A DNA stretch of 64,000 nt from Enterococcus sp. 9E7_DIV0242 (GTDB lineage: Bacteria > Bacillota > Bacilli > Lactobacillales > Enterococcaceae), in contig NZ_CP147247.1 in NCBI RefSeq assembly GCF_002140975.2, forward strand, positions 1,054,001-1,118,000, given 5' to 3'. The stretch's first letter is position 1; each line of letters starts with the position of its first letter. The position numbers and the translations under genes were made by a program. Below are positions 47,485 to 56,810 of this stretch, piece after piece. Below the pieces are notes generated by a model that was not told the DNA's origin, did not search any database, and saw nothing but the letters and a program-made list of their open reading frames with translations.

Positions 47485-47820
47485 CTAACGTATCATATAA
47501 AGCAGTGAATTTTTTCCATACTCTGTTGGAAACGGAAGCTTCTCCAAGTAGGATCGTTTATATTCGCCTTCTATACAATCGATTACCTCTACACTGGTTT
47601 CGAACCACAAATCCTCTGTATGCTCTAAAAAGAAAAACAGTAATTGGCATTTTTCATCGATTCCCTGAAGGATTGAAAGGCTTTTTGAAAAATTATCTGC
47701 GTTAATTTTTTCTACTAGCTCTATTGCTTGTTCCTGTAGCTTTTCATAATATTTCCGTAGTGTATGGTCGATCTCCCCTGCATAAATGTTTGTCAATTCA
47801 AGTTCCCATGAAAAAGCCAT
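47485..47820 (-). CDS. Small protein of unknown function at the end of the pilus operon
   Basis: 111 residues, four bases after the stop of the giant surface protein gene, so it is translationally coupled to it. Helical and acidic: IDHTLRKYYEKLQEQAIELV, the LSILQGIDEKCQLLFFFLEH stretch and VEVIDCIEGEYKRSY. No signal peptide or membrane helix. Could be a cytoplasmic chaperone or regulator of the pilus system; no family recognised. Confidence 0.6.
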   Translation of the reverse strand: MAFSWELELTNIYAGEIDHTLRKYYEKLQEQAIELVEKINADNFSKSLSILQGIDEKCQLLFFFLEHTEDLWFETSVEVIDCIEGEYKRSYLEKLPFPTEYGKNSLLYMIR

Positions 47821-47824
47821 TTTC

Positions 47825-50800
47825 TCACTCCTGATCCGTTACAAAGTCCCAATCATTGTTCCAATAGACCCATTTATCTCCACTACCGTCATTATATTTC
47901 ACAGATATTTTATTTCTAATGTCGTCAATAGGGATATCTAGTTGTTTTGAATCCGTTGTTTTTTTCAACGGAACCGTATAGGATTTATATTTTTTTCCAT
48001 CCATGTAAACAGTAAATTCAGTAACATTGGAGTAAAAGACCTTAAGGCGCTGATTTACAACTGATAGATAAACGGATTCACCCGTTTCTTTTTTCACTCC
48101 CGGTACAACAAGTACATCGTCTGTCGCTGATAATTTTTTATGATTATGCGCATCATTTGGGGGTCCAACGATAAATGGTTCCTCCAAAGTTGAATCGCCC
48201 ACTACAGTTGCGGTTGTCGTGATCGCTTGACTATCCTCCTTAACAATGGCACTTAAACTAAAGGAGGCGATATTCCCAGGCTTCAACTCTGATTTCAAAT
48301 AAACGTCAATCGTTTTTTCTGCGGCATTGTAGCTATAAGAATCGACCGATGCGTTATTCAGCAACCTATCAAAGCTATCATATTGAAGCTGATCCGACAG
48401 TGTTACGGTTACTTTCAAATTTTTCACAGGATCTCTGCCAGAATCTCTGTTGTCTCCACTTTTAACTGTTATCTCGTAAAGTAACTGATTTCCCTCGGTT
48501 AGAATTGGTACATCATCTTCATTACGATCAAAGCCTTCCGGAACCTCTATGGTAATTTCAGGTGTAGAAGGTGCTGCAGCTGTGACTTCAAAATATAAAG
48601 AGGGTGTAAAACGATCCTCTCCAACAGCATCGTGATACCCCGTATAGCTGTCATAACTGAGGGCAGATGGGTTGATATTCCCAAAAATTCCATTCGGTGC
48701 AGTTGTGTAGGTTTCCGGTACATCACCTATGATCCCTTCAATTTCTGCTATGTCCTTCGCAAAAATCTCAATAGTTTCTCCAACAAGAAGATACTCAGAT
48801 AAATCAAAGACCCATTTCTTTTTTGAAGTGGACGATTCTGACGCTGCCTCACTGACTGAAGTGATTTCCTTATACAGTAAATTTCCAGAAGAATCCGTCA
48901 AAAATTGATTGTCCTTCTTCGCAAAAATAAATAATTTATCGACCATTCTCTGATCTCGTTCATCCCATAAATCGACGGTTCCAGTCAGTTGTTTTGTCGT
49001 GTCTGTTACTTTCCCTGCATCAGATGCCAGAGTTAGAGGTGGTGTGACATCTTGCACCACCACAGTCTCAACTTGAATATCTTCAGGAAGGCTATGGATA
49101 TTCTGACTAGAGGTAGCATCATCTGAGCCACCTCGATAAGCAGCTGTCACGCGAACCTGATCGCCCGCGCTTAAAAAGCTACTGAGCTCCCAATCAAAGA
49201 TCCCCCCTCTTGCTTCTTCGCCATAAATAGCCACACCAGGTAGGGTGTCATTTTTCCCTTTTGTCGGTACAATCGTCGTTTCTTTTTCCGTACCATCTGC
49301 AGCTAAGACTTGAATCTGAACCCAGACCTCTTCTTCCCAAGCATCCCGAGTCTCACTACTATCGTCCGAGTAAGGAACAGTCACATGTCCATAAATATGC
49401 TTATCTGCGTTGGTCGGGACTCTCAGTTCATCAACAACTGCTCGATAATTATTCCCGGTCATTCGCGTGTATTTGTCTGCCCCCTCATAATTGGTTGAAT
49501 TGAATTGATTCGGAAATTCAGAATAGGCAATCGTACCAAAATTCCTTCCAGTCAGTTCATAGCCGATTTTACTCCAAAAAACATCCGGATTAGCATCTAA
49601 GTCAACACCATTCTTCTTTTTCCAAACAGAAAGACTTACTTTTTTTGAAGCAAAAATCTGATTTGTTCCAGAGCTTCCTGTAGAGAAGACCTGACCACCA
49701 TTCACACGATTATTCCTGAAATCGTAAAAAATCGGCTCATCAACTTGGATATCTATCCTCGAAGCGCCCGCATGAACAACTCCTCGATTCTCAGCATAGG
49801 TCGTTCCTTCCATACGAAAAGTTGAATCTTTTCCGATCGTAAATTGAAAATTACCACTCAATGCTTCAATCGCCGGACCATTATCAGATTTTGCGTAGAT
49901 CGTACTACTTGCATCCTCTACTTCAAAATAAGATACACCACCACTATCAACAGTAAACTGAATGGCTTGTTGTCCACCAGTATCTCCACCGTTTTGTGCA
50001 CGATTTGTTCCTTCTTTGATAATATTTACTTTACCGCCTGATTTAGCGATAAAACTATTGTTTTTTCCGTAAAGCCTTACGGCTGCTGCAGCTCCTGAAT
50101 GTTTGATGACATTCATCTCTGCCTTATTTGTGACAGAAAAGGTTTGCGCACCTACTAATCGAAAACGTAGGGTAGCACAATAATTGTGCGCTTCTCCATC
50201 TGCCTCCAGATTCAAAATACTACCTTCACCATCCAAATTGAAAATCCCATCTTTCACTTGATTGACAAAAGCAGAGGTCGTTTTAGGATTTTCCTTTGCC
50301 GCTTCAGAGCTAGATGCTTGCGCATAGGCACTCACTTTCGCCCCTCTCAACACCTCTGTTTTGGAATCTCTGCCATCTTTCGCACTTCCTTGTAAAGTGA
50401 TCACACCACCATCAGAACCATAAAAAGTTCCTTTAGATGTCGCAACCAGCTCCGTTCCTTCATCAACAACAGAAAAGACGATTACATTGTTGTCCCCTTC
50501 TGTGTTTGCCCAAACAGCTTGCCGCAGTTCACTGGAAAGCTTGACCTTCGATCCCTGGTCTACCGTCAACGATGTCTCAACAGATGAAGTCCCTGGTAGT
50601 AAACGGATGATGGCGTGTGCAGCGGTAATCACGACATCTGCCCCATTCGTGATATGAACATTGGCTGCACAAATAACACCTTTCGAACTACTTAAGCTTG
50701 GAACCGTTTTATGGCTGTACCACCAAAAATAGCCCTGAATTTCAACATTACCACGAGGAACAGCAAGAAAATACGAGCCTGCTGTCCCTATCTGTTCATA

Positions 50801-51727
50801 GGAACCCTCAATATTCTCGAGTTTAACGGACCAATAGAGTGAAACTGAGGAACTCGAAGCAGAGATAAACCCATCCTTTTTCGCGGAATAATTGACAGAA
50901 AGGTTGACTAGTTCAAAGGTACAATCCACTTTTTTTGTATCGCCCAGAGTAAAAGCTGTACTTGCTGTTGTCGTTAACCCAAAGCCTTTTCCATCAATGG
51001 TCAGATTTCTTGTTATATTCGCCAATTTAGTACTGGTTGCAACAATATTCGCTGAAAACTCAATTCGCGAAATCGCAGTATTATTAACCGCTGCAATCAG
51101 CTCCTGATAGTTGCTTACAATAGCTGTTCCTGCTTGACCATCATCCAACAAGAGAAATTGCTCCACATTCGTTCTTGCTGTCAAGTCAACAAGCTGCGCT
51201 TTGCTGTCAGCAGGTACCAATCGACTTTTTTTCTTTGAAACAGATGCAGCTTCTTTCAACTCTTCTCCATCGTTTTCTGAAATAGTAATAGTATGCTTTT
51301 TAACTACCTTTCCATTTCGAACCACTTGAAAGGTCTGCTTTCCAGTTTCTAAAATCGGAACAGGAAGTGCTACTCGAACTTTTTTATTAGTCGGTTTGAT
51401 TTTAAGTTGTACGCCGGTTTCTTCATCCGAGACTGCCTCAAGTTCGACCTCATCCGATTGAAAATCTTCCAGTGTTTCCATTGATACCGACATGGCATCG
51501 GTTGATTGAAAAAGAATGGTTTCCTCTTTTGGTTGATCAATGTCGATGTTCACAAAATAATGACTTTTCTCTTCATCATAGTCACTTGAGAGAATATATG
51601 TATTTTTCCCCAGATCACCCAAAAAATTTATAATAAGAAAAACCAGCAACCCCAGTGCAAACACGCTGCTGCCTACAACAGCAAGAAATTTTGGCTGAAT
51701 AAAACGCTTATGAGACTTTTTCATCAT
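47825..51727 (-). CDS. Giant N-terminally anchored surface protein of the type IV pilus locus
   Basis: 1300 residues from the ATG at 51727, preceded by TGGAGTTGG. A short basic start and one transmembrane helix (FLAVVGSSVFALGLLVFLII, about 14-35) anchor it; the rest is extracellular. About 195-560 resembles the pectate-lyase-like adhesive domain of WxL-associated surface proteins (ISRIEFSANIVATSTKLANI and NLTIDGKGFGL), with many short beta-strand repeats. From about 860 to 1210 Ig-like or DUF11-like segments follow (PEITIEVPEGF, the VKNLKVTVTLSDQLQY stretch). It ends KWVYWNNDWDFVTDQE without LPxTG, WxL or a class III pilin leader. Its place behind pilO suggests an adhesin or accessory protein of the pilus. 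Confidence 0.75.
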   Translation of the reverse strand: MMKKSHKRFIQPKFLAVVGSSVFALGLLVFLIINFLGDLGKNTYILSSDYDEEKSHYFVNIDIDQPKEETILFQSTDAMSVSMETLEDFQSDEVELEAVSDEETGVQLKIKPTNKKVRVALPVPILETGKQTFQVVRNGKVVKKHTITISENDGEELKEAASVSKKKSRLVPADSKAQLVDLTARTNVEQFLLLDDGQAGTAIVSNYQELIAAVNNTAISRIEFSANIVATSTKLANITRNLTIDGKGFGLTTTASTAFTLGDTKKVDCTFELVNLSVNYSAKKDGFISASSSSVSLYWSVKLENIEGSYEQIGTAGSYFLAVPRGNVEIQGYFWWYSHKTVPSLSSSKGVICAANVHITNGADVVITAAHAIIRLLPGTSSVETSLTVDQGSKVKLSSELRQAVWANTEGDNNVIVFSVVDEGTELVATSKGTFYGSDGGVITLQGSAKDGRDSKTEVLRGAKVSAYAQASSSEAAKENPKTTSAFVNQVKDGIFNLDGEGSILNLEADGEAHNYCATLRFRLVGAQTFSVTNKAEMNVIKHSGAAAAVRLYGKNNSFIAKSGGKVNIIKEGTNRAQNGGDTGGQQAIQFTVDSGGVSYFEVEDASSTIYAKSDNGPAIEALSGNFQFTIGKDSTFRMEGTTYAENRGVVHAGASRIDIQVDEPIFYDFRNNRVNGGQVFSTGSSGTNQIFASKKVSLSVWKKKNGVDLDANPDVFWSKIGYELTGRNFGTIAYSEFPNQFNSTNYEGADKYTRMTGNNYRAVVDELRVPTNADKHIYGHVTVPYSDDSSETRDAWEEEVWVQIQVLAADGTEKETTIVPTKGKNDTLPGVAIYGEEARGGIFDWELSSFLSAGDQVRVTAAYRGGSDDATSSQNIHSLPEDIQVETVVVQDVTPPLTLASDAGKVTDTTKQLTGTVDLWDERDQRMVDKLFIFAKKDNQFLTDSSGNLLYKEITSVSEAASESSTSKKKWVFDLSEYLLVGETIEIFAKDIAEIEGIIGDVPETYTTAPNGIFGNINPSALSYDSYTGYHDAVGEDRFTPSLYFEVTAAAPSTPEITIEVPEGFDRNEDDVPILTEGNQLLYEITVKSGDNRDSGRDPVKNLKVTVTLSDQLQYDSFDRLLNNASVDSYSYNAAEKTIDVYLKSELKPGNIASFSLSAIVKEDSQAITTTATVVGDSTLEEPFIVGPPNDAHNHKKLSATDDVLVVPGVKKETGESVYLSVVNQRLKVFYSNVTEFTVYMDGKKYKSYTVPLKKTTDSKQLDIPIDDIRNKISVKYNDGSGDKWVYWNNDWDFVTDQE

Positions 51728-51869
51728 TACCAACTCCATTATATCAAGATGAGGGGCGCTCTTTTTCAAAGCGTCCCTTTAGTGCAATAACTTCTTTTTC
51801 TTGGCCCCACCAGAATGCTCTTTTACTCTTGACTATAAGGAAGAGCAATAGCTTATAGTGCCATGTTCA

Positions 51870-52487
51870 TTAGTCGATTCCTTTTCCAGTTTCTGCATAA
51901 GACACATAATACATTTGTAAAACGATACTAGCTGAAAAAGCATAACTGTCCTCTCCTACTGAATCTGGATTGCAGCGATAGGTCACTTGTTCGATTTTCG
52001 TAAAGCGGTTCATTGTTTCCAATGCTTTAACAAAATTCAATAGGTCCTGTTCTTCAGAAGCTAGAACATCGAACCCAACAGTCGTGTTTCGCAATTGCTT
52101 CGGGTCAGTTCCTTGTACTCCTTCCTCATTGTTGGGAAAAATTGTTTCATTTTCAAATGAAACATGTTGAAAGGATACATTTATTGATTCATCTAGTTGC
52201 TTCAAACGATCAAAATACTCTTGCAGCTGAATACCATTAGGAATGATTGGTTCATTCTTAACCAGATCCGATTCCAACAATGAAGGCAAATCTTTCACCG
52301 TTCTCAGTAATGCCTCTTCCTGAATGATTTCCTGCTTCACGGATTTCAGTTTCTGCGTCATTGTTCCCAGCTCTTTTCGACTTGGTTCGATAGCTAGAAA
52401 CCAACCACCAACACTTAGCGATACACCTAGGATTAAAATCAACCCTGCAATGATAATATGTTTTCGGGTAAATAAAACTTTATTCAT
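51870..52487 (-). CDS. pilO: PilO-like pilus alignment protein
   Basis: 205 residues. A short cytoplasmic start, one membrane helix (IIIAGLILILGVSLSVGGWFL), a coiled coil (about 40-65) and a ferredoxin-like extracellular domain: the PilO plan. It overlaps pilN by eight bases. PilN and PilO form a heterodimer linking PilM to the fibre assembly site. Confidence 0.83.
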   Translation of the reverse strand: MNKVLFTRKHIIIAGLILILGVSLSVGGWFLAIEPSRKELGTMTQKLKSVKQEIIQEEALLRTVKDLPSLLESDLVKNEPIIPNGIQLQEYFDRLKQLDESINVSFQHVSFENETIFPNNEEGVQGTDPKQLRNTTVGFDVLASEEQDLLNFVKALETMNRFTKIEQVTYRCNPDSVGEDSYAFSASIVLQMYYVSYAETGKGID

Positions 52488-53094
52488 CCGTCGCCTCCTC
52501 TGCTTTGGCTACCATCGGCACTTCAGCTTTTTTTAGTCGAATCACAAAATCTGACTCTGTATAGTCATTGTCCCGATTCATCGCTACTGGTTGACAATCA
52601 TATACCCACTCTATTCTTTCGATTCGCTCTTTAAAGCTCGGAGAATTGGTAAATAAGTCGCCTCTAAATTTTACTGCGATCGAAGGAAGAAGCTCAGTTC
52701 CATCATCTCCTACTAATAGTTGATTGTTTGCTTCTGTTTCATCCACCAGATAGATGTCATAATTGATGAGTGTGAGCGATAGCTCTCTAGCCGCTTCACC
52801 AACGGCAGTCATGATTGGCTCCATCAGCTTTTGCTCACCTTTTAGAACTTCGATAAACTCCTGCATATCCTTTGATTGCTCCTTTTGAAGCTCAGCAACA
52901 TTATTTTCCAATCCGATCTTTTCTAGTTGAGACAGTTGGACTGCATTTGTATATGTCTTTACCTGTGTTTTAAAAAACAAATGGGCAATTAGAAAGGCAA
53001 CGATCAAAATGGCATATAAGATTGCTGCCAGAACAATAATTACTTCCATTGCTCTGTTTTTTATAAATTTTTTCGGTAGTAAATTAATATTCAT
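52480..53094 (-). CDS. pilN: PilN-like pilus assembly protein
   Basis: 204 residues. It begins MNINLLPKKF, the conserved PilN motif (INLLP) that docks into PilM, then one membrane helix (VIIVLAAILYAILIVAFLIA, about 18-38), a coiled coil and a globular outer domain. It starts four bases after pilM. Confidence 0.88.
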   Translation of the reverse strand: MNINLLPKKFIKNRAMEVIIVLAAILYAILIVAFLIAHLFFKTQVKTYTNAVQLSQLEKIGLENNVAELQKEQSKDMQEFIEVLKGEQKLMEPIMTAVGEAARELSLTLINYDIYLVDETEANNQLLVGDDGTELLPSIAVKFRGDLFTNSPSFKERIERIEWVYDCQPVAMNRDNDYTESDFVIRLKKAEVPMVAKAEEATDE

Positions 53095-53097
53095 CCA

Positions 53098-54132
53098 TCA
53101 AACCTCTTTCATCGACAGACCCGCAGATAACAAAAAGCGTTCCGGCAAACGTTTCTGATTGGCTAATCGTAGTGGGGACTGCAAGTCTTTTACCGGTAAG
53201 TCGTTGGTTGCCTGAATGATCTCAACCACTTCTTCCGAAAGCATCGGGTGACCACCCACGACATAAATCTGTACCAGTTCTTTTCCCGGAGATATTTCCG
53301 TTTCAAAGTAGCGAATGACATTATGGATCGTCATCCCTAGCTTTTCCAGCTCTTCTAGCTCGACAGATGGGTTGAATTCTGTTTTTACACTCTGATCTTT
53401 TTCGATATACCGCCAGTTCACTTGATTATATTCTTCATATTGCACATAGACAGGTACCAATTGTTCAAAAATCGTAATGGTTGCTGTACCAGAATCTAAC
53501 TCTACTAATAAAAAGTTTTGTGCCCAGTTGATCCGTTTTTGCAACACACGTGTATAGGCTAAAGAGCTGCAGTCTACACCAATCAGCTGTCCTCCACTTC
53601 GTTGAATCAGATAACCTATTTCCTCCAAAATGGGTTCTGAAGTGATAACTACGGGAACTTTTCCATTGACTGCAAATCGGTTCCGCTGAATTTTCACCGC
53701 ACGTCTGTCTTTCTTTTCCGGCTGCTGTTTGCTTCGCTTCTTCGGCAATTTCTTTTTGCTTTGCTGTTCTAGGATCAACAAATCAAAAATAGGGTTTTCA
53801 AATGGAAGCGCAATCGAATCGCCCAACTCAAAATACAAGAATTCCCGAATTTCTTTTTCATTTTTTAAATTGCCTAAAGGAATCTGTCGAATCAATAGCT
53901 TGCCGTTCATCACAGAAATGATAAATTCCGGGTTTCTCATATGTACTTCTGCAGCCACTTGCTGCAGCGTATGAATAAATTCTTCGGGATTTCTTACTTT
54001 CCCATCCTTGAAAATAGAACCATTAACCACTTTTTCGCCAAAAACAAATTGACCATTTTTTACTGTACAATACCTTAAAACATTCTTTTGTATATCAATG
54101 CCGATTGGCGTATGCTTTTTCTTTCCAAACAT
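53098..54132 (-). CDS. pilM: PilM-like actin-fold pilus assembly ATPase
   Basis: 344 residues, soluble. PIGIDIQKNVLRYCTVKNGQ is the phosphate-1 region of the FtsA/PilM fold, LLVELDSGTATITIFEQ the phosphate-2 region, and VYVVGGHPMLSEEVVE the adenosine part. A basic insertion (KKKLPKKRSKQQPEKKDRR, about 130-148) is unusual. Binds ATP and the PilN N-terminus on the cytoplasmic side. Confidence 0.88.
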   Translation of the reverse strand: MFGKKKHTPIGIDIQKNVLRYCTVKNGQFVFGEKVVNGSIFKDGKVRNPEEFIHTLQQVAAEVHMRNPEFIISVMNGKLLIRQIPLGNLKNEKEIREFLYFELGDSIALPFENPIFDLLILEQQSKKKLPKKRSKQQPEKKDRRAVKIQRNRFAVNGKVPVVITSEPILEEIGYLIQRSGGQLIGVDCSSLAYTRVLQKRINWAQNFLLVELDSGTATITIFEQLVPVYVQYEEYNQVNWRYIEKDQSVKTEFNPSVELEELEKLGMTIHNVIRYFETEISPGKELVQIYVVGGHPMLSEEVVEIIQATNDLPVKDLQSPLRLANQKRLPERFLLSAGLSMKEV

Positions 54133-54176
54133 CTCACTACCTGCCTTTTTTCAAAATAAATGCACGATTCATTCAG

Positions 54177-54923
54177 TTACATCGCTGAAATCAAATACAC
54201 GAGCATCGTACCAATTGCTATAAATGGGCCAAATGGAATAAACTTCTGTCTTTCTTTTTTATAAATAGACCAGATAACAGAAAAAATAAGTGCAAGAACT
54301 GCGGATAAAAATAATGATAGAAAAACTTGTAGCGGACCCACGAAAATTCCTAATACAGCAAAAAGCTTGATGTCCCCTCCACCCATGCCATTTTTACTAA
54401 CTTCTCCTAAAATATACAGTGGAACAAAGCCAACGAGAAAACCAGCCAGCGGATACCACCAAAAATCATTTTGAAAAATGAGAGTTCTTTCTAATATGGC
54501 TGCAATAAAAAACGGCAGCAGTACTTTATTGGGAATGACCTGATACAACGCATCCGATACACTGATGATCAATAACAAAGAGAGCATTGTCCAGCCCACC
54601 AGTACCTCTGGTGATAGGTCGAAGACGAGCGCAGTAAGCATAAACAACAAACCAGAAAGCCCTTCAAAAACAGGGGCACTCACCCCTATTTTTGAAGCAC
54701 AGTATTTGCATTTCCCTTTCAAGAAAACATATGAAACAATTGGAATCAGCTGCCACCAGGCTAGTTCTTGCTGACAGTTTTCACAATGAGAGCGTCCCAA
54801 CAATGTCTCTTTTCTAGGAATACGAAACCCAGCAACCATGAAGAACGAGCCCAGACACATTCCTATGATAAATATATAACAATAAACGATTCTTGCAGGT
54901 ATTGTATAACTCAATATATTCAT
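54177..54923 (-). CDS. pilD: Prepilin peptidase (type IV leader peptidase, A24 family)
   Basis: 248 residues from the ATG at 54923 (GAAGGAG upstream). The N-terminal methylase-type region has the zinc-binding pairs CENC and CKYC, then the catalytic Asp pair is seen in VSDALYQVIPNK (about 121) and GMGGGDIKLFAVLG (about 180). It cleaves class III leaders after Gly and methylates the new N-terminus. The substrates are the pilins encoded in this operon. Confidence 0.95.
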   Translation of the reverse strand: MNILSYTIPARIVYCYIFIIGMCLGSFFMVAGFRIPRKETLLGRSHCENCQQELAWWQLIPIVSYVFLKGKCKYCASKIGVSAPVFEGLSGLLFMLTALVFDLSPEVLVGWTMLSLLLIISVSDALYQVIPNKVLLPFFIAAILERTLIFQNDFWWYPLAGFLVGFVPLYILGEVSKNGMGGGDIKLFAVLGIFVGPLQVFLSLFLSAVLALIFSVIWSIYKKERQKFIPFGPFIAIGTMLVYLISAM

Positions 54924-54961
54924 AAAAAACTCCTTCTTCATAGTTGCTTGATTTTAAACTA

Positions 54962-55438
54962 CTAGTTGAATTTCAATGAGTCACGTGTCAATGCATTAAT
55001 CGTAGCTGATGTGCTACCAGCAGCAACTGCTGCAGAATTTGTCTTAGAACCAGCATTTACTTGATTGGCAGGTACTTCCATTGTTAATGTTCCACTTGCA
55101 TCAACTGTAAACATGATTTTAGTAGTATCTACCCATGTAGAGCCAGGCGTTTCCAGATACTTATCATCAATAACATTTTTCAAGCTAAATGGTGCAGTAA
55201 TTGGTGTTGATGGGCTAGACTGATATAATTTAGCCGCATTCATCGCTTGCTGAATATCTGCAACTGCAGCATCTTCTCTTGAGTTTTGAATCACATTGCC
55301 AATTGCTACTAAACCAATTCCTGAAATGATCGCTAAGATTACTACCGTTGCCAATAACTCGATTAGCGTCATCCCTCTTTCATCTTTTAATAGGCGACTC
55401 ATTCTGCTTTCTTCTTGTAACACTAAAACTTCTGACAT
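54962..55438 (-). CDS. Major type IV pilin
   Basis: 158 residues. A 22-residue leader ends in KDERG, followed by MTLIELLATVVILAIISGI: the classic class III site with Glu5 of the mature protein. The remaining 110 residues are a small Ala/Thr/Ser-rich globular domain without cysteines. AGGAGGAG lies 7 bases ahead of the ATG. It is placed between pilC and pilD and preceded by a 160-base gap holding a hairpin, as expected for a gene needing high expression. Confidence 0.93.
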   Translation of the reverse strand: MSEVLVLQEESRMSRLLKDERGMTLIELLATVVILAIISGIGLVAIGNVIQNSREDAAVADIQQAMNAAKLYQSSPSTPITAPFSLKNVIDDKYLETPGSTWVDTTKIMFTVDASGTLTMEVPANQVNAGSKTNSAAVAAGSTSATINALTRDSLKFN

Positions 55439-55544
55439 TTTTTTGTTCTCCTCCTGTTGTTTCCTTTTTTAAATATCTATATTAGCTGGGTGTCTAGGTT
55501 CCAGTTAATAGCCATTAAAATCACTAATTTACTTTGTAAGATCT

Positions 55545-55575
55545 GATCGAAGAATACATTCTTTGTTCTTTGATC
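55545..55575 (-). other. Hairpin in the pilC-pilin gap
   Basis: GATCAAAGAA and TTCTTCGATC (one mismatch) form a stem with an 11-base loop, without a T-run. It may mark an mRNA processing site that raises the level of the pilin transcript. Confidence 0.4.
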
Positions 55576-55598
55576 TAATCAGTTTCTCTAAGTATCGA

Positions 55599-56810
55599 TT
55601 ACCCTTGAATGGATCCATATACTGAGAACATCGGAATCATGATCGCTGCTATGATAAAACCTACGATACCACTAATAATCAACATAACTAACGGCTCCAT
55701 GATCGTCTTGATACGCACACTCATCTCATCAGCTTCAGCCTCAAAAATTTTACTGAGCTTTTCCAACATATCTTCAAGTGAGCCGGTATTCTCTCCGATT
55801 TTCACCATTTGTGTCGCTAATATAGGTACTGCCCAGTTCTGTGAGAACACATTACTCAGACGTCCCCCTTGCTCCACCTCTATTTCACACTGCATCGCCA
55901 TATTTTGAATGAATTGATTATTGACGACTTCCTTACTCATAGATAGCGCAGTAACCATTGGGACAGAGCTTGACAGTAAAGAAGATAAGGTCGTCATAAA
56001 AACGGAAAAGTAGCTTTTTTGAATAAGCTCGCCAAAAATAGGAACCTTTAGCAAGAATGTATCGTACTGCAATCGAAATGCCGGATTCTTTTTTCCAAGA
56101 AACAGTCCCAACCAAATCAAAAAGATAACTAATACAATGATCAACCCTTTTGTTTGAAGAAACTCACTGATTTTCATCGTAATTTTGGTAATAGCCGGTA
56201 ATTCTGCACCAAAGCTTTCAAACACACTCACAAACATTGGAACGATTGAAATCATCAGGAAAATCCCTACACCAACAGAAGCAATCAGCATGATAATTGG
56301 ATAAATCATTGCAGTAATGATACTGTTGCGATTCGCAGAGCTTTTTTCGTAGTATTTGGCCATCTGTTGCAGATTCTTTTCTAATGAACCAGACATCTCT
56401 GCAACAGCAATAACATTCACCAACAAAGGTGGAAATGAGTTGGGATGTTTTCTATAGCTGTCTGACAACGTATGGCCAGCCTCAAGATCTAGCTTCACCT
56501 CAGTCAGTACTTTTTTAAAGGTTTTATCCTGTTGCTGTTCCTCCAACATACTCGCTGCCTCAAGAACCGTTATCCCCGCATTGATCAATGTCGAATACTG
56601 CTGCAAATAAGCAACAAGTACTTTCAAACTGGTTTTTGAAAAAATAGCCAGCTCTTTATTTGCCACGGTTTCTTTTTGTTCGACTAACGAGATTGGCTTT
56701 ATGTGCTTTTTCTTCAATAGATTTCCGGCTTCTATTACAGAGTTTGCACGAATACTGCCGCGAGATTTTTCACCTGTGTAAGTCATTCCTTGATAAGTAA
56801 ACAATGCCAC
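55599..56810 (-). CDS. pilC: PilC/GspF-like inner membrane platform protein
   Basis: 403 residues with two GspF domains and three to four membrane helices (IITAMIYPIIMLIASVGVG, the LIIVLVIFLIWLGLFLG stretch and VMLIISGIVGFIIAAIMIP). MALFTYQGMTYTGEKSRGSI is the typical PilC N-terminus. Start codon is GTG overlapping the pilT stop by one base (TAGTG). It transmits motor action from PilB and PilT to the fibre. Confidence 0.95.
   Translation of the reverse strand: MALFTYQGMTYTGEKSRGSIRANSVIEAGNLLKKKHIKPISLVEQKETVANKELAIFSKTSLKVLVAYLQQYSTLINAGITVLEAASMLEEQQQDKTFKKVLTEVKLDLEAGHTLSDSYRKHPNSFPPLLVNVIAVAEMSGSLEKNLQQMAKYYEKSSANRNSIITAMIYPIIMLIASVGVGIFLMISIVPMFVSVFESFGAELPAITKITMKISEFLQTKGLIIVLVIFLIWLGLFLGKKNPAFRLQYDTFLLKVPIFGELIQKSYFSVFMTTLSSLLSSSVPMVTALSMSKEVVNNQFIQNMAMQCEIEVEQGGRLSNVFSQNWAVPILATQMVKIGENTGSLEDMLEKLSKIFEAEADEMSVRIKTIMEPLVMLIISGIVGFIIAAIMIPMFSVYGSIQG

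Noticed and set aside
51733..51750. TGATATAAT just upstream of the giant surface protein as an extended -10 promoter
   Set aside because: The start site would fall inside the ribosome binding site, leaving no leader.
51728..51869. Hairpin AGGGACGCT/AGCGCCCCT as a terminator after pilO
   Set aside because: No T-run follows, and the sequence leads straight into the ribosome binding site of the giant surface protein gene.
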